The notes beneath the pieces were generated by a model. It was given only the letters and a program-made list of their open reading frames with translations, was not told the DNA's origin and ran no database searches. A DNA stretch of 64,000 bases. Source: Pistricoccus aurantiacus (lineage in GTDB: Bacteria; Pseudomonadota; Gammaproteobacteria; Pseudomonadales; Halomonadaceae). The stretch spans positions 2,728,001-2,792,000 of the forward strand of contig NZ_CP042382.1 of NCBI RefSeq assembly GCF_007954585.1. Reading direction: 5' to 3'. Below, piece by piece: positions 47,533-55,307 of the stretch. The position numbers and the translations under genes are program-made. Position 1 is the first letter of the stretch; every line of letters starts with the position of its first letter.

Positions 47533-47589
47533 AAAGAGCGGATATCGTGGCAAGAAAGCCAGGCGTTTTCGGCTCTATTCTCTTGTTAT

Positions 47590-47606
47590 ATTTATACCGT
47601 TATCTT
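47590..47606 (+). repeat. 17-bp interspersed repeat, copy 2
   Basis: A second exact copy of ATTTATACCGTTATCTT, in the gap between the converging gcvT and alkB-like genes, 28 bp before their shared terminator. Confidence 0.8.
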
Positions 47607-47634
47607 TCTTTATATTTGACAAGCTGAAACATAG

Positions 47635-47667
47635 AAATCGCTCGATTATATCGAGCGATTTTTTTAT
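47635..47667. terminator. Bidirectional terminator between gcvT and the alkB-like gene
   Basis: AAATCGCTCGA and TCGAGCGATTT form an 11-bp stem around TTATA, followed by a T run. The T run overlaps the stop codon of the minus-strand gene (47664-47666). Confidence 0.85.
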
Positions 47668-48323
47668 TGGCGGAGAAAAACATGGCGGAACGTCAGGTTG
47701 ATACGTAAACCATGAGATTTCTTGAGCAACAGGGCATGTTCAAGTTCATGCTGAACGCCAGGCCCCATGAGCAGCAGGCTGCCGTGAGGCAGCCAGATAT
47801 TGAAAGAAGGCCTCGACCGGTCTCGAAAACGAAAGCGCAGCGGCCGCTCCGCGCCAAGGCTGACAGAGGCAATCACCGGATCCGGCCCCAGTTCCGGCTC
47901 GTCGTCACGGTGCCAGCCCATGCGTTCGTTGCCATCCGTGTAGCGATTGATCAGGACGCTATTGACGTTCATTTGCTTGATAGCTTGAGAATCCTGCAGG
48001 CCCTTGGGCAAATACCGGGTCGTCAGACAGTCCTTGATACGTCGTGCTAGAAAGGCAATAGCGGGATGCCAGGGTTCGGAAGTAAAAGTCTGCCCCGAAT
48101 AGCGATAGCGGATGCCTTCATCGCCCATCCAGACCTGCTGACGCGGGATAAGATGGGTGCGGCCATACAAACGAAGACTGGGGCGTTGCCAGGGAAGTTC
48201 ACGGTCAAGTTCATCCAGCAGCGAATTTGCCTGTTCGCTGTCCACGAAGCCGCGGGCCAATACCAGACTAGGGCGCTCGAGCAAGGTTTCCCACGTCCAC
48301 GACTGGTCGCGATGTGATGTCAT
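47664..48323 (-). CDS. AlkB-like 2-oxoglutarate/Fe(II) dioxygenase
   Basis: A 219-residue AlkB-family protein, members of which repair alkylated bases by oxidative demethylation. The iron ligands appear in MGWHRDDEPELG (HxD) and VQHELEHAL (distal His), and the 2-oxoglutarate Arg is in GLRINLTFR. RYSGQTFTSEPWHPAIAFL and NSVLINRYTDGNERM fit the ALKBH2/AlkB group. The start MTSHRDQSWTW avoids overlap with the next gene. Substrate inferred from family. Confidence 0.87.
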   Translation of the reverse strand: MTSHRDQSWTWETLLERPSLVLARGFVDSEQANSLLDELDRELPWQRPSLRLYGRTHLIPRQQVWMGDEGIRYRYSGQTFTSEPWHPAIAFLARRIKDCLTTRYLPKGLQDSQAIKQMNVNSVLINRYTDGNERMGWHRDDEPELGPDPVIASVSLGAERPLRFRFRDRSRPSFNIWLPHGSLLLMGPGVQHELEHALLLKKSHGLRINLTFRHVFLRQ

Positions 48324-48324
48324 G

Positions 48325-49272
48325 TCAGCGTAGTACCCGTCTTGGATTGATGGGTTTTCCCCCCTGGCGTAGATCAAACAGCAGCTCAGGGCTCGAACCG
48401 TTCGAGGCCACCCGACATAGAATTTCGCCTTGGCTGACTCGCTGGCCATTTTCGACGCTCAGGCTATCGCACTGGGCATAGACGCTCTGCATGTTGTCCG
48501 AGTGATGAACAATGACCACCTTGCCAAGCTTGCGCATGCTGCCTGCGAAACGTACCTCGCCGCTTGCTACCGCGCGGGCATTGGTGTCGCCATCGAGCAG
48601 CATGGGTTGCAGCGTGCCGCGGCCGTCCGGGCCAAATTCCCGTATCACGCGATGATTTGCCAGGGGCCAGGGCCAGTCCTTGGCGGAGCCGGGCAGTGAG
48701 GTGCTGGCCGGCTTGGACGAGGGGCGGCGCTTGACAGCGCTGGGACTCGAAGCACTCGATTTTGTCGCATCGCTCCTTGCCATACTGGATCCTGCGGTAC
48801 TGGCGGCGTAGAGAGGCACCTGGATCAACTGACCGGTACGTAGATCCTGAGGGTCAAGGCGGGAATTGGCCGCCTGAATGCGACTGGCCTGGGTGCGAAA
48901 GTGTCTGGCAATCGAGGAAAAGGTGTCTCCGGGACGAATCTGATAGCGATAGGGCCCACCGGAAGGAGCGCGCTCGCGAGTCGTCGGTACCAGCAGGCGC
49001 TGCCCTACCGCCAGATGGCGAGCACGAACGCCAGGATTGAAGCGCTGCAACCGAATCAGCGGCACGTGCGCGCGTCTGGCAATCTCGCCCAGGGTGTCAC
49101 CACGCTGCACGCTGATCCAGCGACCGCCGATGTTTTCGGTGCGGGTGGCGCTACCGGCACAGCCCGCCAGCACGCTGACTATCAGCAGGGTCACGAACCA
49201 CCAGCGAGCGCTTGACCTCAGCCGATGGCATCGAGCCGGCGATCCTTTTGTTGCCATAGTTCGTTGAGCCAT
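48325..49272 (-). CDS. LysM lipoprotein with degenerate LytM/M23 domain (NlpD-like)
   Basis: A lipoprotein of about 315 residues. A signal ends in a lipobox (VSVLAGC). Two LysM motifs follow (ISVQRGDTLGEIARRAHVPLIRLQRFNP and YQIRPGDTFSSIARHFRTQASRIQAAN), then a Ser/Pro linker and a C-terminal M23-like domain. The metal-binding His/Asp positions are absent (QPMLLDGD, SVYAQCDSL), so it is probably an amidase activator like NlpD/EnvC, not a peptidase. The start is uncertain between ATG 49272 and 49257; both overlap the acyltransferase gene. Confidence 0.82.
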   Translation of the reverse strand: MAQRTMATKGSPARCHRLRSSARWWFVTLLIVSVLAGCAGSATRTENIGGRWISVQRGDTLGEIARRAHVPLIRLQRFNPGVRARHLAVGQRLLVPTTRERAPSGGPYRYQIRPGDTFSSIARHFRTQASRIQAANSRLDPQDLRTGQLIQVPLYAASTAGSSMARSDATKSSASSPSAVKRRPSSKPASTSLPGSAKDWPWPLANHRVIREFGPDGRGTLQPMLLDGDTNARAVASGEVRFAGSMRKLGKVVIVHHSDNMQSVYAQCDSLSVENGQRVSQGEILCRVASNGSSPELLFDLRQGGKPINPRRVLR

Positions 49273-50090
49273 GCCTGAAAGCGTTCCTTGAAATGTGAAT
49301 CCTGATGATAGTCGCCGTCTACCATCCACTCCGGTACCGTCAGTTGCCGGGCTTCGAGGCTAATCGATCCTTCACGACCACACAGGAAATCCCAGAAGTT
49401 CGGAGAGGGGCTGGCATAGCTCAGGGTAACATCGAGAATGCCGCTCAGCCGCTGGCCGAGCAGGCTGATCACCTGAGCGGTACCGCCCGCCTTGGGTCGC
49501 AAAAGATGCCGGTAAGGGCTTTGCTGGGCCGCTCGCTTGCTTTCGGTAAAACGCGTGCCTTCAACGAAGTTATAGATGGCGACGGGAATTTGCTGGGCGC
49601 GTTCGCACATCAGGGCGGTGGAGGCATGATCGCGTTCCGCCAGCCTGGGGTTGCGTTCGAGCTGTTCGCGGCTATAGCGGCGCATGAAAGGAAATTCCAA
49701 CGCCCACCAGGCAAGGCCGACGATGGGTACCCAGATAAGCTGACGCTTGAGGAAGAAGCGTGGCATTGGGATGCGGCGGTGCAGTGCCATCTGCAGCACG
49801 AAGATATCCGTCCAACTGCGATGATTGGAGATCACCAGCCACCATTGCTGAGGGGAAGGCGTCTCAGGCACATCAAGACTGAGCTTTGGTTTCAGCCAGT
49901 GGCGCATCCACCATAGGTTGAAGCCGATCCAGTTCAAGGCGATGGCGTTGAGTCCCTTGAGTATGCCAAGACGCAGGCGCCGCCCCGGGGTGATCAGTTT
50001 CACCAGGGTCAAGAAAATCAGGGGAATCCCCCAGAACAGTGTATTGAACGTCAGTAACAGCAGGCTAACGATCCCTTTCAGGGATGACAT
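49218..50090 (-). CDS. Acyltransferase, PlsC/YihG type
   Basis: A 290-residue membrane-associated acyltransferase. The N-terminal hydrophobic segment (GIVSLLLLTFNTLFWGIPLIFLTLV) precedes the catalytic NHRSWTDIF (HxxxxD) and YNFVEGTRFTESK (glycerol-phosphate binding) motifs. This fits the LPA acyltransferase superfamily and most resembles YihG. RBS AGGAG is well placed. It overlaps the following lipoprotein gene. Confidence 0.85.
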   Translation of the reverse strand: MSSLKGIVSLLLLTFNTLFWGIPLIFLTLVKLITPGRRLRLGILKGLNAIALNWIGFNLWWMRHWLKPKLSLDVPETPSPQQWWLVISNHRSWTDIFVLQMALHRRIPMPRFFLKRQLIWVPIVGLAWWALEFPFMRRYSREQLERNPRLAERDHASTALMCERAQQIPVAIYNFVEGTRFTESKRAAQQSPYRHLLRPKAGGTAQVISLLGQRLSGILDVTLSYASPSPNFWDFLCGREGSISLEARQLTVPEWMVDGDYHQDSHFKERFQAWLNELWQQKDRRLDAIG

Positions 50091-50316
50091 TTGCGCTCCT
50101 TCAGCGACTTGGCAGCGAGAATCTGGCGCTAATGCTACTGCAAGTCCAGGAGCCTGCCCAGCCGGGAAAAAGCGTCGATGATGGTTGTTTTACCTGTCCG
50201 ATCATTTATTGTTGAATGTGATCAGACAATAAGAAAACTGTAATTAACAATGTATCGAACGGCATGACGCTGGTTAATGCCACAACACCACTTACACCTT
50301 TGATCGAGGCAACGAT

Positions 50317-51018
50317 ATGGCCGGGTTTGACAAGCGAGTATCTTCCTACGAAGAAGCGATGGCGGGCATCGAGGATGGCATGACGGTGATCGCCGGTGGC
50401 TTCGGTCTATGCGGCATTCCCGAAAATCTGATCCAGGAGATCAAGCGTCGGGGTGTCAAGGGTCTCACCATCGTCTCCAATAACTGCGGCGTGGACGGCT
50501 TCGGGCTAGGCATCCTGCTCGAGGATCGCCAGATCAGCAAGATTCTGGCCTCCTACGTGGGCGAGAACGCCCTGTTCGAACGCCAGATGCTGGACGGCGA
50601 GATCGAGGTGGTGCTGACTCCTCAAGGAACCTTGGCGGAGAAGATGCGTGCCGGTGGCGCAGGCATTCCGGCGTTCTATACCGCCACCGGCTACGGCACG
50701 CCGATCGGCGAAGGCAAGGAAGTGCGCGAGTTCAACGGCAAGCATTGCATTCTCGAAGAAAGCATTGTCGGCGATTTTGCCATCGTCAAGGGCTGGAAGG
50801 CGGATCACTACGGCAACGTGATCTATCGCCATACGGCGCAGAACTTCAACCCCATGGCCGCCACCGCCGGGCGCATCACCGTCGTCGAAGTCGAGGAGAT
50901 CGTCGAGCCGGGGGAGTTAGAGCCGAGCCAGATTCACACCCCCGGCATCTACGTGGATCGCCTTATCCAGGGCACCTTCGAAAAACGTATCGAGAAGCGC
51001 ACCCTGCGTGAAGGTTGA
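50317..51018 (+). CDS. scoA: 3-oxoacid CoA-transferase subunit A
   Basis: A 233-residue family I CoA-transferase A subunit. [70 protein letters not shown] and [17 protein letters not shown] are typical of succinyl-CoA:3-ketoacid (or acetoacetate) CoA-transferases. With the next gene it forms the active enzyme for ketone-body or polyhydroxybutyrate-derived acetoacetate use. Confidence 0.93.
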   Translation: MAGFDKRVSSYEEAMAGIEDGMTVIAGGFGLCGIPENLIQEIKRRGVKGLTIVSNNCGVDGFGLGILLEDRQISKILASYVGENALFERQMLDGEIEVVLTPQGTLAEKMRAGGAGIPAFYTATGYGTPIGEGKEVREFNGKHCILEESIVGDFAIVKGWKADHYGNVIYRHTAQNFNPMAATAGRITVVEVEEIVEPGELEPSQIHTPGIYVDRLIQGTFEKRIEKRTLREG

Positions 51019-51071
51019 TTCAAGCAACTGATCCGACGATTTCGATCTTAACGACAAGAGGTAGACATACC

Positions 51072-51734
51072 ATGGCACTTACGCGGCAACAGATGGCTCA
51101 GAGAGTGGCTCAGGAATTGGAAGACGGGTTTTATGTCAACCTCGGCATCGGCATTCCGACCCTGGTGGCCAATTATATTCCCGACGGAATCGAAGTGATG
51201 CTGCAATCCGAGAACGGCTTGCTGGGCATGGGCGCCTATCCCACCGAGGAACAGCTCGACCCGGACATGATCAACGCCGGCAAGGAAACCGTGACCGCGA
51301 GTATCGGGGCGTCGATCTTTTCCTCCGCGGAATCCTTCGCGATGATTCGCGGCGGACATGTGGATCTTACCGTGCTCGGTGCCTTCGAGATCGACCAGAA
51401 CGGCAATATCGCCTCCTGGATGATTCCCGGCAAGCTGATCAAGGGCATGGGGGGAGCCATGGATCTGGTGGCAGGTGCCGAGAACATCATCGCCATTACC
51501 ACCCACGCTTCCAAAGATGGCACGCCAAAGCTACTCAAGGAATGCACCTTGCCGCTGACGGGCATGGGCTGTATCGGTCGCGTGCTGACGGACCTGGCCT
51601 ATCTCGAGATCAAGTACGGCAGTTTTATTCTCAAGGAGCGGGCGCCGGGTGTGAGCATCGAGGAAATCGTCGAGAAGACCGATGGCAATCTGATCGTGCC
51701 GGACGATGTGCCGGAAATGCGGCTGGCCGTGTAA
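51072..51734 (+). CDS. scoB: 3-oxoacid CoA-transferase subunit B
   Basis: A 220-residue B subunit. MAQRVAQELEDGFYVNLGIGIPTLV starts it, and the catalytic Glu is in LQSENGLLGMG. GGHVDLTVLGAFEIDQNGNIASWMIPGK and PLTGMGCIGRVLTDLAY are conserved. ATG 51072 was chosen because it follows AAGAGGT; it lies 53 bp after scoA. Confidence 0.94.
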   Translation: MALTRQQMAQRVAQELEDGFYVNLGIGIPTLVANYIPDGIEVMLQSENGLLGMGAYPTEEQLDPDMINAGKETVTASIGASIFSSAESFAMIRGGHVDLTVLGAFEIDQNGNIASWMIPGKLIKGMGGAMDLVAGAENIIAITTHASKDGTPKLLKECTLPLTGMGCIGRVLTDLAYLEIKYGSFILKERAPGVSIEEIVEKTDGNLIVPDDVPEMRLAV

Positions 51735-51877
51735 ACCAGCAAGAACTGAGCGAGGGTGGTGAAAAACTGAGCAACCCTCCTGCAAGGCTCCTGCCGACAC
51801 GAATGACGAAAATCGGTTAGGGGCTTTGCACAGCGTTATCCACAGAAAATGTGCATAACCTCAGGGCGATAGGGGGG

Positions 51878-52645
51878 TCAGCCGATGACGCAGCGCGTGT
51901 GCTGCGGCAGCAGTAGCTGGGCGCTACGGGTGGTGCTACCGGACAGGCATTTCTGCACCAGGGCGATCCCGCCCAGGGACAGGCGGTGTTCGTCGCCGCC
52001 GGCAAACGCCAGGCGCCTGCTGCAACCAGGATAGAAACGATATTCGAGCAGGGTGGAAACCGGCAGCACGCCGTGGTATCGATCCTCGCTTGCCACAATA
52101 CCCGCCGCATTCAGTAGACCGTCGAGGGTCGGCAGGTCGCTATTCAAGCGGTCACAGTCAAAGCCGACGTGGTGAAGCCGCGGTCCCATAACCGCGAGCC
52201 AGGCAGCCAGGGGATGCATCTTTTCCAACTGACGGAAAGTCTCCCAATCGGGCATCGGCCAAGGTCGCCCGCGACACAGCAGATTCTGGCCTTGACCATC
52301 CCAAGGGTGGGTCTGTTCGATCAGAATCTTCAACGCCTCGCGCGTCTTGCGCAGCAGCGATCCCAGCTGAAGCTCCGCCAGCACCAGCCAGGTACCATCG
52401 TCGGCAGGGGCAAGCTGAGTGACAAGTAGCCCCCGGTCCGCCATGGCGTGCCGGCTTAACCGCTTATATCCCAGGTGCTGTAGCGCCGGTATCAGGCGTT
52501 CCGCCGCGAAAGAGCCGTGATTCAGAGTGACAAGAACAAAATACTCCGGCGCCTGAAGCGACGTCCAGAGCGGCAGAGCGCCAAGTTCAGGATGCTGATA
52601 AATATAGTCGAGTTGCAGTTGCTGCAGGAATTCTTCCCGTTGCAT
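51878..52645 (-). CDS. DUF1338-like protein
   Basis: A 255-residue protein with LVTLNHGSFAAERLIPALQHLGYKRL, WLVLAELQLGSLLRKTREALKILI and LHHVGFDCDRLNSDLPTLDGLLNAAG. The layout resembles DUF1338 (VOC-fold, 2-oxoadipate dioxygenase-related) proteins, but it is shorter than the roughly 460-residue HglS-type enzymes and the metal ligands could not be placed with confidence. The start MQREEFLQQL was chosen for GAAGAGG upstream. Function unresolved. Confidence 0.55.
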   Translation of the reverse strand: MQREEFLQQLQLDYIYQHPELGALPLWTSLQAPEYFVLVTLNHGSFAAERLIPALQHLGYKRLSRHAMADRGLLVTQLAPADDGTWLVLAELQLGSLLRKTREALKILIEQTHPWDGQGQNLLCRGRPWPMPDWETFRQLEKMHPLAAWLAVMGPRLHHVGFDCDRLNSDLPTLDGLLNAAGIVASEDRYHGVLPVSTLLEYRFYPGCSRRLAFAGGDEHRLSLGGIALVQKCLSGSTTRSAQLLLPQHTRCVIG

Positions 52646-52837
52646 GCCGTGTCCTCTTCCCTGTCGCACCCGAATGGCTCGACGCCTGGAAGAGTATAGA
52701 AGCTGGGGAGGAGGAGCTATTCAACGCCAGTGATACGCTTTCTCAAGGGAATAAACGAGCGACTCAAAAAAAGACACCGCCCTTGTAGAGCGGTGTTGCT
52801 AATGCAGAAAACGAACCTGAACCCAGGTGGACTGCAT

Positions 52838-53113
52838 TCAGCTAGGCAGACTTTCTGAAAGCAGCGCCTTGTCCTTGACGTATTGATTGAACTCGGTAAA
52901 ACCGCCGATATGCGTCTGATCAACAAAAATCTGGGGCACCGTTTCCACCGGCTTGCCGATGGTCTTTTCCATATCCGCCTTGGTGATACCTTCGGCGTGA
53001 ATGTCGATATAGCGATAGCCTTCAATGGCCTGTGCCTCTTGCAACTGTTCCGCGAGTTCCTGTGCACGCACACAGAACGGGCATCCGGGGCGTCCAAAAA
53101 TCACTACCATCAT
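52838..53113 (-). CDS. grxA: Glutaredoxin (GrxA-like)
   Basis: A 91-residue glutaredoxin with the CPFC active site at residues about 11-14 (VIFGRPGCPFCVRAQELAEQL), the cis-Pro loop ETVPQIFVDQTHIGGFTEF, and a length like GrxA. It reduces disulfides with glutathione, including those of ribonucleotide reductase. AAAGGAG lies seven bases before the ATG. Confidence 0.93.
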   Translation of the reverse strand: MMVVIFGRPGCPFCVRAQELAEQLQEAQAIEGYRYIDIHAEGITKADMEKTIGKPVETVPQIFVDQTHIGGFTEFNQYVKDKALLSESLPS

Positions 53114-53175
53114 GCAACATCTCCTTTAAAAGGAAAGACTTGTTTAGGTTGAATTGAAGCAATGTGAAATCGTGG

Positions 53176-53205
53176 GATACATTGTCTCTCAAAGCGCTGT
53201 GTCAA
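53176..53205 (-). promoter_or_regulatory. Putative grxA promoter
   Basis: On the minus strand TTGACA (53205-53200) is followed after 18 bases by TGTATC (53181-53176), 63 bases before the grxA ATG. The -35 is perfect and the -10 is weak, which suits an activator-dependent promoter; no activator site was identified. Confidence 0.4.
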
Positions 53206-53331
53206 GCCAATAGAGTCTAACTACGTGGCTTATTGCAGTGCACTATTCAGCAATTCATTATTCAGCAGAGAGTCCATGAGGTAATTGTATAAATTATCGC
53301 TGCTTGTGGCTTTCGAAGATATTTTCCTTCG

Positions 53332-54186
53332 CTACTGACCGTCTCGTGAATCCGTGTCCGCCCGTATCAACAGCTCCGACAGGCGCTGGTATAGATCCGG
53401 AGCACAAGCGATGACATTTTCGCCGTATAGATCCGTCGGAATACCGGTGGGGCAGTCGTAAAGGTGACCGGTACGCGCTCCAGCTTCACGAGCGATCAAC
53501 ATGCCTGCGGCGAAATCCCAGGGAGAAACGCTTTCGTAATAGGCATCGAGTCGGCCACAGGCGACATCGCACAAATCCAAGGCGGCAGAGCCGTTGCGGC
53601 GCAGATCCTGACAGTGCTCCAGCACATGATAGAGCCGCCGGATCAAGGGGGCGCGTCCCTCGCGGCGATAGGGGAAGCCGGTGGCCACCAAGGCGCGAGC
53701 CAGACTGGTCGCACAGCTTACGCGAATACGCTGTGGATTCTCGCCCTGTCTATCTTTGCCGGATTCATCATGACGCCAGGCGCCGCCGCCGCGCAGAGCG
53801 CTGAAGGTCTCGCCAAGGAAAGGCGCGTGCACGACACCCAGTTCGGTGTGGCCATCTTTCATCCAGGCGATGGATACCGCCACGTGGCTGAGGCCGTGGG
53901 CGAAATTGACGGTGCCGTCGATGGGGTCAATGATCCATAGCGGCCCCTGCTGATCGGTAATCGATTCATCCGGGGAAAGCTCCTCCGTCAGCCGCGGCTC
54001 GTCGCCGAACTGTTCGTCGAGCCGCCTGGCGATCAACTCATCCACGGCGACATCCACATCCGTCACTAGCTCGCTACCTTTCTTGTAACGATGGCTGAAA
54101 TCCTGATTTCGACGCGCCTCGACAATGGCTCGACCGGCTTCCCTGGCAATCTCGATCGCTATCGCTAAACGTTCGGCGTGTGGCAT
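53332..54186 (-). CDS. Inositol monophosphatase-family phosphatase
   Basis: A 284-residue Mg-dependent phosphatase. The metal-site sequences are RLTEELSPDES (Glu), WIIDPIDGTVNFAHG and VSPWDFAAGMLIAREAGA. Members act on inositol phosphates or 3'-phosphoadenosine phosphates; the GTVNF motif is closest to SuhB/inositol monophosphatase. The start at 54186 has AGGAG upstream. Confidence 0.88.
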   Translation of the reverse strand: MPHAERLAIAIEIAREAGRAIVEARRNQDFSHRYKKGSELVTDVDVAVDELIARRLDEQFGDEPRLTEELSPDESITDQQGPLWIIDPIDGTVNFAHGLSHVAVSIAWMKDGHTELGVVHAPFLGETFSALRGGGAWRHDESGKDRQGENPQRIRVSCATSLARALVATGFPYRREGRAPLIRRLYHVLEHCQDLRRNGSAALDLCDVACGRLDAYYESVSPWDFAAGMLIAREAGARTGHLYDCPTGIPTDLYGENVIACAPDLYQRLSELLIRADTDSRDGQ

Positions 54187-54273
54187 GCAAGCTCCTGAAA
54201 AAGGGAGATGATAAGCTTGAGTCTAACAGTTGAGGGGCGGATTCGCTTATCACCGACTTTCAAGGAAACCCGT

Positions 54274-54696
54274 ATGCAGTCCCTGACATCGGAACAGTAT
54301 CTAACGCTGGCACAGCTCACCGAGCGTTATCGGCAGCACCATGATCGTGATTTCAAGCTAAGTCCTCGGCGAAATCCTCAAATGACGGTAGATATGCTGT
54401 GTTTCCAGGTCTGGGAGGATGTGCTTTGCGGCGTGTTGTTGACACCGATTGCTCTGTCCGCGGCCTTGGTGCCGGCTATTTCCATGACTCCACCGGCTCA
54501 TGGCGAGCAGCGGCTGATGGATCTACCTGGCGGACGCTATCCTTTCGTTGCCGAAGTCATCGACTCGGAAACCTGGCTGTGGCGCTGCGAACTCCTCGAT
54601 GATCTGAGCGACCTGACGTCCCTGGAAGAGGCCAACCGGCTGGCGCAATATCTGGCGAATCGCGTCATGACGTCTTCGAAAAGCGAAGAGCCATGA
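54274..54696 (+). CDS. HybE-family protein
   Basis: A 140-residue protein. QVWEDVLCGVLLTPIALSAALVPA, RLMDLPGGRYPFVAEVIDSE and WLWRCELLDDLSDLTSLEEANRLA match the [NiFe]-hydrogenase chaperone HybE family pattern. No hydrogenase genes are present nearby, so the role may differ. ATG 54274 was chosen because AAGGAA lies nearby upstream; a longer frame from 54208 lacks support. It converges on regA with a 7-bp gap. Confidence 0.7.
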   Translation: MQSLTSEQYLTLAQLTERYRQHHDRDFKLSPRRNPQMTVDMLCFQVWEDVLCGVLLTPIALSAALVPAISMTPPAHGEQRLMDLPGGRYPFVAEVIDSETWLWRCELLDDLSDLTSLEEANRLAQYLANRVMTSSKSEEP

Positions 54697-54703
54697 ACCG
54701 GCG

Positions 54704-55267
54704 TCAGCGCCGCACTGGATGCTTCTGCAGCTTGCGCTGCAAGGTACGTCGATGCATGCCCAGCGCACGGGCAGTGGCGGAAATATTGCCGTCGTGCTCC
54801 TGCAGAACCTTCTGGATATGCTCCCAGGTCACGCGATTGACGGAGGGTGGGTTTTCCGCCAGCCGGGTATCCGGGTTGCCTTCCTGCCGGTTCAGGGCGG
54901 CGATGACTTCATCCGCGTCTGCGGGCTTGCACAGATAATTGACCGCGCCGAGCTTCATCGCCTCAACGGCGGTAGCGATACTCGAATAACCGGTCAATAC
55001 CACCACGCGGCATTCGGGAGTGATCGCCAGCAGTTCCGGCAACAGCTTGAGCCCGGATTCGTGCTCCAGCTTGAGATCCAGGGTGGCGAGATCCGGCATG
55101 GATTGGCGTGCCAGGGCCAGCGCCTGATCCGCTTCCCGGGCCACCATGACCTCGAATCCGCGTCTCAGCATGGCGCGCTGCATCACATGACAGAACATTT
55201 CGTCATCATCAACGATCAGTATGCGCTGCTTCCTCTGCGGATCTTGCGACTTGTGCTGATCTTTCAT
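54704..55267 (-). CDS. regA: Response regulator of the RegA/PrrA/RoxR type
   Basis: A 187-residue response regulator. The receiver domain (residues about 16-128) has acidic DDDE, the phosphorylated Asp in LATLDLKLEHESG, the Thr in VVLTGYSS and the Lys in YLCKPADADE. A short Fis-type helix-turn-helix completes it (HIQKVLQEHDGNISATARALGMHRRTLQRKL), the RegA hallmark. It pairs with the upstream regB. In relatives this pair controls respiratory oxidases by redox state. Confidence 0.93.
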   Translation of the reverse strand: MKDQHKSQDPQRKQRILIVDDDEMFCHVMQRAMLRRGFEVMVAREADQALALARQSMPDLATLDLKLEHESGLKLLPELLAITPECRVVVLTGYSSIATAVEAMKLGAVNYLCKPADADEVIAALNRQEGNPDTRLAENPPSVNRVTWEHIQKVLQEHDGNISATARALGMHRRTLQRKLQKHPVRR

Positions 55268-55307
55268 GTCGTCCTCGGGAATGGTTTCAGTATTATTTGT
55301 TTCAGTA

